Part shown: in pieces, positions 38,801 to 45,372 of the stretch
Layout: the number at the start of each line of letters is the position of its first letter
Numbering within the stretch: position 1 is the stretch's first letter
Assembly: GCA_033344795.1 (NCBI GenBank)
Contig: JAWPMS010000001.1
Location: 1,736,001-1,800,000 of the forward strand
DNA length: 64,000 bases
Origin: SHLQ01 sp033344795
Lineage (GTDB): Bacteria; Actinomycetota; Acidimicrobiia; Acidimicrobiales; SHLQ01
Reading direction: 5' to 3'
Notes under the pieces: model-generated
Seen by the model: only the letters and a program-made list of their open reading frames with translations
What the model was told of the DNA's origin: nothing
Database searches by the model: none
Made by a program: the position numbers and the translations under genes

Positions 38801-39171
38801 TTATCGGCGGTGGAGGCAACGACACCCTGATCGGCAACCGTGGCGATGACGATCTGTACGGCGGCGGAGGTCGAGACGACATTCAGGGTCGCCGAGGCAA
38901 CGACTTCATCAGCGGTTCGTACGGCAACGACACCATCTCCGGTGGATCGGGCGACGACACGATCTACGGCGGCTGGGGACGAGACACCATCGACGGTGGC
39001 ACCGGCGAGGATTGGGTGTCCGCTGGCAGCGGCAACGACACGGTCGACGGAGGCGATGACGATGATGATCTCCGCGGTGACTGGGGCGACGACACCATCG
39101 AAGGCGGCAACGGAACCGATCGCTGCCGTGGTGGTGGTGGTACCGATCAGCTGTCGGGATGCGAGCTGTAG
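26842..39171 (+). CDS. Giant secreted protein: propeller repeats, PLSGI pentapeptide block, C25-like peptidase and RTX repeats
   Basis: 4109 aa. A long-n-region signal sequence has its core at MLIAVLTVVMLVGALLAP. Then, in order: a beta domain ending YPVTIDPLVG (to about 245); FG-GAP-type propeller repeats with VVGAPxDD and AGAVYxY strands (about 250-1785); the PLSGI block (1841-2325); a Leu/Asp-rich LGDL region (2330-2600); a DUF11-like domain; a PPC-type domain (about 2710-2860); a C25 gingipain-like domain with His3163 or His3166 and Cys3207 in SMGCHGG; Ig/PKD-like domains; and 24 RTX nonapeptides (3890-4105), ending GCEL. It is likely an autoproteolytic or Ca-stabilised surface protein (inference). 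No type-I secretion genes are near, so export is probably by Sec. Confidence 0.85.
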   Translation: MRSAVFAGAVSSDGRGGLKQSSTMLIAVLTVVMLVGALLAPSTTNLVASGDLGTKARELITGSTVSDEQLLLDKLAAVGEGLTLDTAVGPMDAAFMLAGPAFTSGETPFSVATSTYQGVAVEAVAPVADGDRILYERGDVTEWWRAVGSSYQQGWTVAAAPADGSTDLSLLVGFGNAAPIAESETTVRLTLADGTSVWYRDLVAFDANGTDLPATMTVDGSNVRIDVDAAGAVYPVTIDPLVGSLQEVLAPATATGDLFGEAIATDGNRMAVSAREADRPNVPDAGTDRGRVDVFEWDGANWNLLDSVDYPGTGSADFGWSVDINGNFLVVGAPLDDTNGANAGAVFIYELSGGTYGLTDTLYACDQTVGSCDGSSTGNFAGSNFGYDVGIAANKTTIVGAPGDAITDIGEAYIFAPTGVAGALEVDEEGVFTLFASPTPSAGDRLGESVDITDDGLLVVAGAPGDDTDATDEGRAYFGFQQFPGNYDQAGSSVGPSNTVSQEYGASVAIGRASVSNDAIAVIGMPHRSRRNPNSTGFGGIEVVNVTNGAATVGLGDISAFTVDDGFGYDVAFANDTVMTGGPFNSPGGVVYAYSYLPAGNTMDNGGAGGSAQRLNNASDTFNQPGDAYGSAVAVAETPNFLIGGSPGHDETQNGRVAESAGRVGIYTPDNPTTYVVGAELTAATGDRVGYSIAVSGDRMAVGSVTDDETLFGSGAVLFYDRPSSSDPWEYDSVVTYPVGASEEAGLYGESLDMEGNFLAVGTSTGVLGRVDVYEFGGGTWTLRDSIEGLPGDNLVNGLEFGSDVAISTDGDVLVVGMTGYDYAACDDCGAVRVYDWDAGGTTYVPRFIIDDGDTWNGYGRSIDLDEIPGSNDMRLVIGNSSDSLTFYTINDGLGAGQTRDDFYDIPSGAGESLAIDGDRVVTAGLSSGSDVLLVLDRNSDGSWTTREIFSGDLFTGAGALPNNQVDVSGDTIVVGRSDGLGGEVGIFYNDPTYGWGLADVTEAWIDGPVERIQPAGRAVQDSIGRAVAIDDAGANKTIVFGAPGVDDNGEEAGAFYAQQYAEDQTPAPSNKLVSNNFASPGELGSAISVGESAWGVGGVVAEEDGRRVHRIEPDGAGGWEIVQTFEYFANVIDVDFQPSDGKMAVLLSNGNVIFYQEDACGAALDCTFTPTGITGDDANLTSGSVAISGNDVLVAVASSFSPGDLFLQYFWADGSNGPVGPPAGVVLADEFGTDMEASGDFVFVGAPGASADAGKVHVWDNGASSWILEIDAPDGGRFGHGVSADGTTVAIGAPSHNAGGAFDGQAYVYEFVAPPTPSLTLVETLDPSGGSGLSGWGWSIAVDGDSVVIGATGYEQGGIPYRHGTATAFGFDGVNWVETDKFTASDFASADQAGFAVDIVGNDVLVGANLDDNPQGQNAGAIYSYTATDAEPAIPNKIITPDASGEFGRELAVSGTTAVVAETGTDRVHILENVGGIWTISQTFSEPNVIDVDIDSAAQRMVVATSTGDVLYYEVILGDYVQVLGTTLSPNGNPTSVLLDGNNVFVGKNSTVAPLVRLSWLDATTGQEFAPAGIAAGEETGASLAVDGNLVFVGAPRWDNLPNDEAGRVYIFDSSVNQFTGSIEADSPGILFGWSVAADSGRLAVGTLADGPAPASGLVETYTNLSTTGADLEQVVAADDIGTSDFFGFSVDLDGDVMVVGAAAKSVGGTRTGQAYAFRLLAGTWTQQDTFTAVDNAFDDQFGNAVGVSGQSVLVGAPFDDNVRGSNAGAVYFFVASAAPDDPTLFFDLGLDPLGPTSVAVAPSGIAVGDFSAEVLDDASDDGTSIAAAGLGETDVADSPLSGIELGSTPLSGILLDETSALSSIPVIEVDIDGGWSALFDSTGSALADVPLVDITLGDVAEDPQASGQLFSTPLSGIEVDGTPLSGIPLSGILLGDLPLSGISTDVPWCTILAPYLSGTCDPNTTTLLDATLSGIPLSGIPLSGIPLSGIDLTGTPLSGIDVGELELQNSPLSGIPLSGIDVGNTPLSGIPLSGIGPEGLPLSGITLNGTPLSGIPLSGIAVDDAPLSGIPLSGIELRNVPLSGIPLSGIDVGSLPLADLPLSGIGLADVPLSGIPLSGIGSDWCSLLSELASEYDCSFRAPLESEADFLDNTTIAELGLRGVPIAELPLSGIPLSGITIASLPLSGITLDGIPLSGIPLSGIPLSGIDPAGTPLSGIPLSGITLDSLPLSGIDVQGSPLSGIPLSGITLDSLPLSGIDLEASPLSGIPLSGIPIIGAPLSGIAVGVTPLSGIPLSGIDVVGSPLSGIPLSGIDVAGAPLSGIGFDCSLVDCDIDTLGDAIIAGAIDPTTITLSQIQPWLGGLRLGDIADSLNDATREDLENALAASGLLVGDLTDLDDLTLGDLPASVVQDVLLGDLNDSLWSVTYEDLVGAIIDPLTGEPFANSTLVADVFETYLSGFTFGDFDYFGDATFGDLLLSSNTSSFNLGELGGILGLLHLTDLVDLTDFAAQGGTLGTVTDEQLGDLTLLDLFGQNFASFDTWTVADLLAQADLVGALYGYEIADLFLALVGLDPAAFDGLDFTEVETGNLPDSLIEPVTFVAEFEVRDTTNNKTVDVSAQLPGTASYVPGSTFIQDENLNEFTSEPTIDGNTLTWTVNGAIPDSIVFVQFDVKPTVTIGSTSISATANIQGTDAGGFATAAVAVTEGTEPNDFPATTPAAEDTVYLTYISSETDNDVFSITIGENDELAIQLSSLTADLDIALYGDPANNAVAAALTGESDESPLEPITDPDQTGADTEPLNDFRRLDEEDSNLQFIDLSNSPGTENELLVTGALPAGTYYIQVFGANGATNVEPAALQIAVVDADDRPVCSANGQITDGTIGTFPALTGSTANTLILVNEQRMTSLYSPAEWADLDTEIDEFIAYLNVNPQLGIDPVVVSVDGDGTIRAAYDAWDTDASCSPESANAVVQAIIEQAIDPLRDTLEHVVVLGGDQIIPMARLLDVTEIANEYDYRYEFIGDNALGDANNINALSASFWDRQYLSDEPYGESAARSLGNRFLYVSDIALGRMVETPAEIEAALQHFQDFNGALDANTAAVLGYDFLVDSSEEIAADLLAAGLTVDDDLADGFDGPDKWDKDDAEAKVIPPGGAPDLISLNAHFDHYRALPADGDKVPNFTNNFLADTVSNATPGLLEGSIIFSMGCHGGLSVSDLQILDGAVNNNGDWAQAFAADQAIFIGNTGFGYGDTEAVAYTEKLMALFAEKAVRPTQIPGAMGTTTIGQALTFAKNEYASDLSVFSVYDEKALMESTFYGIPFYRVGATPVPADPIPNNMTAPDSTGNESITVQADPVNTLATTALGDIYSNPDENGDPQTIVAPGMPIQPSQSYDVTVVDPADSTELGTVARGALVLGMDSNYVVSDPVVSTAIFNESLNLPEPELGDVVFPAKPVTINSATTPGGERQNLVIATGQFDSDGSVQRLDDNIDVVVYYAAETDTDFTAPTIGAVESTLEATPAGPELTVTLSAIDTGAATPEVTRVYLLVAANPGTGSVDWVGIDLVKAAGSDEWSGSALLPAGTTTAEFLVQAVDASGNVGFATNKARNFDDDDTVVTPPPTPGLDITVDPANLDAPTGWYTGDVDISVASGGLTATYLVQPGGVTTTVPVGGVFTVSGDGVNTVTVTRADGQTITETIRIDTVDPTVSIAPPAPGAIFFESAVPNIGFVCQDPSPTTCVATVDGASITTGAPLPATVGSHIVVVTATDVLGNSVSETVTYTVEPDVPVGDPPTITDVEIDGVALPGEPIDVYGEFVDGVAPYTISVDWGDGTTCPAAGGCSVEAPGAGMPGVFEATYTYPTGGGYDVEVTITDATGASVSTTLTTATCTIVGTNGNNFINGTNGDDVICGLDGNDWINGRGGLDIIFGGRGHDTIRGANGPDVLYGGRGNDVILGQDGNDTMSGGLGWDLLSGGRGGDVLMGRKGNDVLIGGGGNDTLIGNRGDDDLYGGGGRDDIQGRRGNDFISGSYGNDTISGGSGDDTIYGGWGRDTIDGGTGEDWVSAGSGNDTVDGGDDDDDLRGDWGDDTIEGGNGTDRCRGGGGTDQLSGCEL
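32362..33816 (+). repeat. PLSGI repeat block (about 44 units) within the giant protein
   Basis: The unit PLSGI recurs about 44 times, often as PLSGIPLSGI followed by a variable pentad such as DVGNT, TLDSL or AVDDA. Shifted by one residue it reads I-P-L-S-G, matching the pentapeptide-repeat rule (small/hydrophobic, any, Leu, Ser/Thr, Gly), and the variable pentads stay in register. Two cysteine-containing interruptions divide the block. At DNA level synonymous codons vary, so the repeat is held by protein selection in most units. Confidence 0.85.
33490..33623 (+). repeat. Recent 75-bp tandem duplication inside the PLSGI block
   Basis: Bases 33490-33548 recur exactly at 33565-33623 (59 bp identical, 75-bp period, 25 codons in frame). 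Elsewhere in the block units differ at synonymous sites, so this copy is young. Confidence 0.8.
38509..39156 (+). repeat. 24 RTX (GGxGxDxUx) nonapeptide repeats
   Basis: 648 bases encode exactly 24 contiguous nonapeptides in register, for example GGRGNDVIL, GGGGNDTLI and GGSGDDTIY, followed only by GCEL and the stop. The Asp and Gly positions that bind Ca in parallel beta-rolls are kept in most units; the 19th (GGDDDDDLR) is the most divergent. Confidence 0.93.
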
Positions 39172-39187
39172 TTCGTTGACGAGGAGT

Positions 39188-39221
39188 GGTCGCTGTCAGT
39201 CCGGGGGGTCTGGCAGCGACC
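39188..39221. terminator. Bidirectional hairpin between convergent genes
   Basis: Arms GGTCGCTGTCAG and CTGGCAGCGACC form a 12-bp stem with one G-T wobble around a 10-base G-rich loop. It lies 17 bases after the stop of the giant protein and covers the stop codon of the convergent cyclase gene, so it can serve both. No strong T-run follows. Confidence 0.6.
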
Positions 39222-42200
39222 GCAACCGAACGACTCCGAGATCGTCGAAGATCTCCTGTGCTTCCACACTCCACGAAGGATCCGCCGCGTCACCGTCGAA
39301 GTGATCGAGAAGCCGGAGCGTGAGCGCACGTCCATACCCGGTCGTGGATGAGAGCGAATCGATCACCTGTGTCCGTGCGACAGACCACTCACCGTCAAGT
39401 GCGCAAGCGCAGCCGAGAGCCTGAAGCGCTCGCGTTCCCGCACCGCTGTCGGGTCCGACCTTGTCAATGAATGCCGCGATTTGCTCTCGATCAGCCGCAC
39501 CGGTCTGAGCCTGGTGCCAATAGAGGTGCGAGAGGGCGTCGAGACATTGGTCTTGTAGGCCGAGTTCGTCGAGCGTTTCATGAGCTCGCAGAAGCAACTG
39601 CTCAGCCACCTCGTCGTTTCCGTTTCGACTGTGCGCGATGCCGAGGTAGAGGTTCGCAATCGCGAGGCCGGTTGGATACCGTCCGCCTTCCCAGTTACGA
39701 CGTGCATTCTCGAGCAACTCGATCGCCGAATCCCAATGGCCCTGATCGGAGAGGATCTCGCCGCTGTTGAGTGCTCCGAGCATGCCTTCGATGAGCGAGC
39801 CTGACTTCGTGCCAGCCTCGGCCGAACGGGCGTAGAAGTCTGCCGCTTCTGTCCAACGGTCATTGAAGTACTTCTCGATGCCGAGGTTGTTGAGAACGAT
39901 CGACTTTCGTGCGTAGTTGCCGAGTTCGTCGAAGAGTGCGAGGGCGCGAGGTCCATAACCGATGTGGTCGCGGCGACCGAGATAGACCGTGGCGAGGTGG
40001 AGGAAGATGAGTGCCTCTGCCATGCCATCGACGCTGTCGGAGTCCTCTGCGGTGCCAAGGGCCCGGCGAGCTTCGATGATGCACCCTTGTTGATCACCGC
40101 GGCGGTGCAGAAGTCCGGCGACTTGGTGATGCATTTCGGATCGTACGGAGAGGTACTCCTGCTCTGGCTTCGATGCGAGAACTCCGCGGACGCGTTCGTA
40201 CCACTTCCGAGCTTCGGTAGGTCGGCCCTGCCGCTCTCGCAGGCGCCCAACTCGCAGCATTGCAGTCAGCTCTATTTCGAGATCACTGGTTGTTCGGCGC
40301 GCGCTCGCATATGCGCGTTCGGCCTGTTCGAATCTTCCCAGCAGCGATGTGGAGTCACCGAGTTCGAGTGACACCCGCGCGAGTTCTGCGGCGTCGATCG
40401 AGCGCAATCTGCCTGCGACTCGCACTGCACGTCCGTAGTTGATCGCAGCCTCGGCCGTAGCCGCGTTTTGTTGGGCCTTGTCGCCGGCCATGACGCCGTA
40501 TTTCCAGGTGCGCGCCGAGTCCTTGGCTTCGGAGAAGTGCAGCGCCAAAAGATCGGCCAGGGTCGACGGATCGTCGACCGAAGCCTCCAGGTGTTCGCCG
40601 ACCGTGCGATGGAGGCGCTTGCGTTCGGCATAGGGGAGACCCTCGTACGCGACCTCCCGATACAGCGCATGGGTGAATTGCATGTTGCCCCGCGAGTCGA
40701 CGGACACGAACTCGCTGAGGTTGCGCATCGGCGGAAGCGTTCGAGGTGCGAAGATCTCCTTGAGGGAGGTTCGACGGAGCCGGTAGCCAAAAACGGATGC
40801 GACCCGAAGTGCATGGCGTTCGTTCGGCGCAAGAGCATCGACTCGCGCTCCGATGAGCTGTTCGACGGTGTCTGGAACCGTCTCCTGGCTGCCGACTGCC
40901 TTCGCGAGCTCAATTGCGAACAGCGGATTGCCCGCTGCTTGTTCGACGACGACGTCGAGCTGACGATCGGTGAGGTGCTCGTCCGACGTTGCGATCGCGA
41001 GTTCTCGAATGTCTCCGCCGGTGAGAGGTTCGACCGCGACGGATTCGAACCGCTGCTTTCCGGCCTCGGGTTGCCATTCTCCCTCCGGTCGACGGGTGAG
41101 AATCGTTGTCCATTCGCCCTCGTTGCTGCTCGACAGGAGGTGATCGAAGAACTCCGACGACGGATCATCAATCCAGTGCACGTCTTCGATGACGATCATC
41201 GACCTTGGGGGGAGAACTGCGAGAAGCAGTGCTCGCACATGGGTGTTGATCTGGCTGCGAAGGTACTTCGGGTCGATCGCATCGGCTTCGGGTGTTGCCG
41301 CCACCTTGGCCCCGACGGGAATCGCGATCACGGGAGCCATCGGCTCGAGCTCGGGTGCGAAGTGGCGAATCATCTTGACCAAGATGTCGCCGACCGTCTC
41401 GATGTCGGCGAACGAGTCGATGGTGAGTGCCTTGCGGAGAAGCACGCGCAACGCCGAGTACGGACTTGCTTGGCTGTACGGCGAGCAGTGGCCTGATGCG
41501 ACGTTGCGACCACGCCCAAAGGCTTCATCCGTGAGTGCATCGAGCAAGCGGCTCTTACCGGCGCCGGCGGGGCCAACGAGCTGCGCGATCCCTCCGGACT
41601 CCTCGAGGATGTCGGTGAGTTGTGCCAGCTGCGCGTCGCGCCCGATGAGCGGCGCCGCTTGGCGGGTGAACTTGTTCGACTCCGACGTCGAGACCACGAG
41701 GCTCGCGGCGATCGGTTCCGTCTTGCCCTTCGCCACGACGGGCGCCAGCGGGTCGGTGACAAAGACGGTTCGTGTGGTGGTGAACACGTCGTCGACGGCC
41801 ACGATTTCGCCGTCGTGCGCGGGGCCGAGCATACGGGCGGCAGTGTTCACGATGTCGCCCATGAGCGTGTACGCACGGCGATACTGCGAACCGAGAAAGC
41901 CGGCGAAACATCGGCCCTGCTGGATGCCCTGCTTCAACACGAAGGGGGTGTCGATGTCCCGTATCTCGAGTGCGGCTTCGAGGATCGCATCGCTCACTTG
42001 TCCAGTGGTGTGCGGCGCCCCGGCGCACAACAGGAATTTGACCCCGTCGGGCGAGATGTCGGTGTGCAGGATCGTCACGTCGAATCGCTGGCCGATTTCG
42101 TGCACCTCGTCGAAGACGTGCCCGAGTGCATCCGCGGTTGCTTGGCCGCCGTTGGCATCGAGCTGCGCCTGGACCCCGTCGAGTTTGAGGAAGTCGACGG

Positions 42201-42927
42201 CCACGATTCGGTGTTCGCCGCCGAGTTCGTCGAACGCGGCGAACTGCTCGAGAATCGCTGGTGCGATCAGGGTGTCGACGGATGACGCGTCGATCGCGTC
42301 GGTGTTCGGACCCGGCTTTGGGGCATCGACGACCTGATCGATGACGAATCCGAGCGGGTCTGCCTTTCGTTCTATCGAGTCGGGCAACACTGCGGCGATG
42401 GCTGCGCTGATGAGCGTCTCACCCTTTCCCGCCTCGCCTTCGAGCTCGATGACGTTCGACGCTCGGTCTCCGCTGATGAGGAGATCTCGGGTGGCAGAAC
42501 CCACCATGAAGACGTCGAAGGGGCCTTCCGAGGCACCGACGGTCATCGTCAACCTCGCGTACTTCGCAGCACTCGACTTGGCGAGGGCGTCTTGCATGGC
42601 GACCGATGCTGCTGCAACGCGGAGCTCGTGGTCATCGCCGCGAAACAGCACCAGGAGGGCGTCGCCACCAAACTTGAGCACCTCTCCCCCATAGGTGTAC
42701 GCCTCATCGATCAGGGCGGTGAAGCAGCGGCTGATGAGCGAGGTGATCTCTTCGGCCCCGGCCTTGCCTTTGTCGGCCAGGCGTTCGGAGAGGGCAGTGA
42801 AGCCCGAGATGTCGGCCGACAACATCGAACCGTCGATCGAGACGTGCCGGTTCCCTGCTTCCGCTGCGAGTTCGACGGCGATCTTGGGTACGAGAGACTC
42901 GAGTGCGGCGTCGCTTTCTCTCGTCAC
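39196..42927 (-). CDS. Class III adenylate/guanylate cyclase - AAA ATPase - TPR signalling protein
   Basis: 1243 aa, starting at GTG. The first cyclase homology domain (residues 30-140) keeps both metal Asp motifs (SADISGFTALSERL and GGEVLKFGGDALLVLF). A second, degenerate one (about 240-415) lacks them but keeps GQGRCFAG-like and LMGDIVNTAARML text. An AAA/NACHT-like ATPase follows, with Walker A LVGPAGAGKSRLL near residue 450 and Walker B MIVIEDVHWIDD near 575. From about residue 790 there are helical TPR-like repeats. This is the actinobacterial cyclase-ATPase-TPR receptor type; the ligand is unknown. It is divergent from the M20 peptidase gene. Confidence 0.88.
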   Translation of the reverse strand: MTRESDAALESLVPKIAVELAAEAGNRHVSIDGSMLSADISGFTALSERLADKGKAGAEEITSLISRCFTALIDEAYTYGGEVLKFGGDALLVLFRGDDHELRVAAASVAMQDALAKSSAAKYARLTMTVGASEGPFDVFMVGSATRDLLISGDRASNVIELEGEAGKGETLISAAIAAVLPDSIERKADPLGFVIDQVVDAPKPGPNTDAIDASSVDTLIAPAILEQFAAFDELGGEHRIVAVDFLKLDGVQAQLDANGGQATADALGHVFDEVHEIGQRFDVTILHTDISPDGVKFLLCAGAPHTTGQVSDAILEAALEIRDIDTPFVLKQGIQQGRCFAGFLGSQYRRAYTLMGDIVNTAARMLGPAHDGEIVAVDDVFTTTRTVFVTDPLAPVVAKGKTEPIAASLVVSTSESNKFTRQAAPLIGRDAQLAQLTDILEESGGIAQLVGPAGAGKSRLLDALTDEAFGRGRNVASGHCSPYSQASPYSALRVLLRKALTIDSFADIETVGDILVKMIRHFAPELEPMAPVIAIPVGAKVAATPEADAIDPKYLRSQINTHVRALLLAVLPPRSMIVIEDVHWIDDPSSEFFDHLLSSSNEGEWTTILTRRPEGEWQPEAGKQRFESVAVEPLTGGDIRELAIATSDEHLTDRQLDVVVEQAAGNPLFAIELAKAVGSQETVPDTVEQLIGARVDALAPNERHALRVASVFGYRLRRTSLKEIFAPRTLPPMRNLSEFVSVDSRGNMQFTHALYREVAYEGLPYAERKRLHRTVGEHLEASVDDPSTLADLLALHFSEAKDSARTWKYGVMAGDKAQQNAATAEAAINYGRAVRVAGRLRSIDAAELARVSLELGDSTSLLGRFEQAERAYASARRTTSDLEIELTAMLRVGRLRERQGRPTEARKWYERVRGVLASKPEQEYLSVRSEMHHQVAGLLHRRGDQQGCIIEARRALGTAEDSDSVDGMAEALIFLHLATVYLGRRDHIGYGPRALALFDELGNYARKSIVLNNLGIEKYFNDRWTEAADFYARSAEAGTKSGSLIEGMLGALNSGEILSDQGHWDSAIELLENARRNWEGGRYPTGLAIANLYLGIAHSRNGNDEVAEQLLLRAHETLDELGLQDQCLDALSHLYWHQAQTGAADREQIAAFIDKVGPDSGAGTRALQALGCACALDGEWSVARTQVIDSLSSTTGYGRALTLRLLDHFDGDAADPSWSVEAQEIFDDLGVVRLRSLPDPPD

Positions 42928-43036
42928 TTACCCACCACCCTTCGAACTGATGGCGCCCGCCTGCGCTCCGATCACGAGAGTACAGGTTGTGGCCGCCGTC
43001 ACTGATGCCGAGCCGTTGAACAGTACAGTCCGGGGG

Positions 43037-44218
43037 GTGACGATTGCGGAAGACCTTCACGCGGCCATCGACCTCGAACGTGTGGTCCAACGAACCCAGG
43101 ACATGGTTCGACTGCCGAGCGTGAATCCGTTTCAGTCGAGCGAGCTCAGCCCGATCGAGGGGGAGGGGGCTGTTGGTGATTGGTTGGCGGTCGAACTCGC
43201 CCAGCTCGGGTACGACCCGCAACGTGCTGATGTGGCTGATCGCCGGCCCAACATCTGGGGGATGAGCCCTGGAACCGACGGTCCGGTCATCGCTCTTGTG
43301 GGCCATCTCGACACCGTTGGGGTGGCCGGGTACGACGGCGATCCGTTCTCGGGTGATCTCCGCGACGGACGAATTCACGGACGCGGAACATGCGACATGA
43401 AGGGGGCGTTCGCTTGTTTCCTCGAAGTCGCCGAAGTGCTCAGGGCAAGCGCTACGCGGTTGAACGGCAGATTGATGATCGCGGGTCTCGCCGACGAAGA
43501 GGCAGCGATGTTGGGGTCATCGGCGTTCGGCCAACATGCGCCTCTTCCCGACATGGCCATCGTTGGCGAGCCAACCGAACTTGCGATCTGTACTGCGCAT
43601 CTCGGTCAGTTCGCTCTGCCGATTCGCACGTTTGGGCGAGCGGCGCATTCCAGCATCGCGTCACAAGGTGTCAACGCAATCGAGCACATGACGCGAGTTG
43701 TGTCTGGCTTGCGCCAATACCAAGCTGAACTCGATGCACGAGCCGGTCACCCGATGTGCGGTTCGGGTTCGGTGAACGCTGGTGTGATCCGTGGGGGTGA
43801 GATGGTCTCGATCGTGCCCGACTGGTGCGAACTCGAAGTCGATCGCCGGGTGGCCCCCGGCGAGACCAGCGTCGACGTTCGTGCCGAGTTGACGTCGCTG
43901 TTGGAACGCCTCGAAGCCGAAGTTGATGACTTCCGTTGGGAGCTTGGTGCCCCGCTTGTTGACGCCGCTCCACTCGATACGCCGATGGGTTCGGTTGTCG
44001 TGCGTGCTGCTCAGAAGGCTGCCCAGGCCCGGGTGTGCCCCGACGAGGTTGCCGCCTTTCCAGGAGCGACGGACGCTCCGAATCTGGGCGTGCCCGCAAT
44101 CATTTGGGGTCCCGGGTCGCTCGATCAAGCCCACACAGTCGACGAATTCGTGGCGGTGGATCAGCTCGAAGCTGCCGCGCATCTGTACCTCGACGCGGTG
44201 CTCGAAGTCATCGGCTGA
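43037..44218 (+). CDS. M20 family metallopeptidase (ArgE/DapE/CPG2-like deacylase)
   Basis: 393 aa. Zinc-site motifs are visible: VGHLDTVG (first His/Asp), HGRGTCDMKGAFACFLE (bridging Asp), DEEAAMLGS (catalytic Glu with zinc Glu), VGEPTELAICTAHLG, and a C-terminal AHTVDEF His. It hydrolyses an N-acyl amino acid or dipeptide; argE-like and dapE-like roles cannot be separated here. An open frame extends 114 codons upstream but runs antisense into the divergent cyclase gene, so I take the GTG at 43037, where the conserved helix begins. It is followed by the initiator tRNA gene. Confidence 0.87.
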   Translation: MTIAEDLHAAIDLERVVQRTQDMVRLPSVNPFQSSELSPIEGEGAVGDWLAVELAQLGYDPQRADVADRRPNIWGMSPGTDGPVIALVGHLDTVGVAGYDGDPFSGDLRDGRIHGRGTCDMKGAFACFLEVAEVLRASATRLNGRLMIAGLADEEAAMLGSSAFGQHAPLPDMAIVGEPTELAICTAHLGQFALPIRTFGRAAHSSIASQGVNAIEHMTRVVSGLRQYQAELDARAGHPMCGSGSVNAGVIRGGEMVSIVPDWCELEVDRRVAPGETSVDVRAELTSLLERLEAEVDDFRWELGAPLVDAAPLDTPMGSVVVRAAQKAAQARVCPDEVAAFPGATDAPNLGVPAIIWGPGSLDQAHTVDEFVAVDQLEAAAHLYLDAVLEVIG

Positions 44219-44233
44219 ACACTCGGCGCCTGG

Positions 44234-44261
44234 TTGAAGTTGTGGGGAACACCGCTACATT
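44234..44261 (+). promoter_or_regulatory. Promoter of the initiator tRNA gene
   Basis: TTGAAG (44234-44239) and TACATT (44256-44261) are separated by 16 bases. The expected start site, about seven bases on, coincides with the first base of the tRNA or one before. Confidence 0.65.
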
Positions 44262-44268
44262 GGTCAGT

Positions 44269-44345
<77 letters not shown>

Positions 44346-44370
44346 TCACCGCCGGCCTGATGCCGGTTAC

Positions 44371-44404
44371 GAAGGCCCGGAAACTCAACAGTTTCCGGGC
44401 CTTC
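44371..44404 (+). terminator. Terminator of the tRNA gene
   Basis: Perfect 15-bp inverted repeat GAAGGCCCGGAAACT / AGTTTCCGGGCCTTC with a 4-base loop CAAC, 26 bases after the tRNA. It is very stable, and only a weak T-rich run follows. Confidence 0.8.
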
Positions 44405-44477
44405 GTCGTTCTTGCTCTGACGAGGCGGCCGATGTCTTTGTGCGCTGCGCTGGATACGTTCGGTCTCTGACGCGAAC

Positions 44478-44509
44478 GGACCCCGGGAGATGGGCATCTC
44501 CCGGGGTCC
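44478..44509 (-). terminator. Terminator of the secreted-protein gene on the minus strand
   Basis: Perfect 15-bp arms GGACCCCGGGAGATG / CATCTCCCGGGGTCC around GG, 24 bases beyond the stop of the gene ending at 44533. Facing the tRNA hairpin, it isolates the two convergent transcripts. Confidence 0.75.
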
Positions 44510-44532
44510 CGCCCGCCTTGTTGCTGAGCTGT

Positions 44533-45372
44533 TCAGCGTTCGGTGATACGGATGTCGTCGAACGAGAATGGCGAGCTCGATCCGTTGGCACCCGTCAGGG
44601 TCACGAGGTGAGCGTCGACGTCGTGGCCGGAGAGGTTCCAGTAACCCTCGTCGAGGTTCCAGCAGGTGGCGTTGGGCGAGCCCGCTCCGCCATTCATGAC
44701 GACCGTGTCGAGACCGCCCCCAGCCTTGTGCACGCAGACACGGATGGGGTTGTCGACCACCCGAATCCGATCGAGGCGGAAGTTCTGGTAGCCGTCGGCG
44801 TCGTACATCCGGAACTCGACGACCTCGTTGCCGCTGTGAGAGTACGGGGCACTCCGCGGCTCGGTCAGCGGATCGAAGTCGGTGCAGGAGAAGTCGTCAC
44901 CGATCATGGCGAACTGTCCTGCGAGTGGTCCGCTGCCGCACAGGCTGATGTCCTCGTTCTGGAACCCGAGGTGCAAGTGCTGGTAGGTGGAGCCGACCAC
45001 TTCGGTCCAGGTCGAGCTGCACTTCTCCCGCCACGGCTCAGTCACGAAGGTGTTGCGGGCGTAGTCGGGCTGGAACAAGAGCGGATCGCCTTCGAAGACG
45101 ATGTCGCAGCCGCCGGAACGAAGCGTCGGTGTTCGCGCCGCGAACTTTCCGTTGGGTGAGAAGCGGGCGGTAGCCCGTTCGTCGATGCGAATGGCGTTTG
45201 TTGCCTCGAATTCGACGACGTTGTCATCGGGCTCCGATTCGGTCTGGAGCTCGTATGTGCCGTGAAGGTCGTGCGCCGCTGCCGCGCTCGTGAGCGCTCC
45301 GGCGAGGACGCTGACGGCGATGAGCGCCGAGCCGAGGCCCATCATGGTGAGTCGTTTGAGGTTCTTGTGCAT
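44533..45372 (-). CDS. Secreted protein of unknown function
   Basis: 279 aa with a clear Sec signal peptide (MHKNLKRLTMMGLGSALIAV, cleaved near SAAAA-HD). The mature part has six or more Cys, probably forming disulfides, and beta-rich text such as ISLCGSGPLAGQFAMIGDDF and FRLDRIRVVDNPIRVCVHK. The ATG at 45372 has AAGGAG eight bases upstream, and the ORF extension before it is rejected. A strong terminator follows the gene. No family is recognised, and there is no catalytic motif that I can name. Confidence 0.75.
   Translation of the reverse strand: MHKNLKRLTMMGLGSALIAVSVLAGALTSAAAAHDLHGTYELQTESEPDDNVVEFEATNAIRIDERATARFSPNGKFAARTPTLRSGGCDIVFEGDPLLFQPDYARNTFVTEPWREKCSSTWTEVVGSTYQHLHLGFQNEDISLCGSGPLAGQFAMIGDDFSCTDFDPLTEPRSAPYSHSGNEVVEFRMYDADGYQNFRLDRIRVVDNPIRVCVHKAGGGLDTVVMNGGAGSPNATCWNLDEGYWNLSGHDVDAHLVTLTGANGSSSPFSFDDIRITER

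Noticed and set aside
38509..39156. Type I secretion of the RTX protein
   Set aside because: No ABC/MFP genes lie next to it and it has a Sec-like signal. The half-exporter at 62.9-64 kb is 24 kb away and of generic type.
42695..43036. N-terminal extension of the M20 peptidase frame
   Set aside because: It lies antisense inside the conserved cyclase domain of the divergent gene and does not resemble an M20 N-terminus.
44371..44509. The two strong inverted repeats as ends of a small mobile element or attachment sites
   Set aside because: Each is a self-contained hairpin just after a gene end, the two differ in sequence and enclose nothing; terminators explain both.
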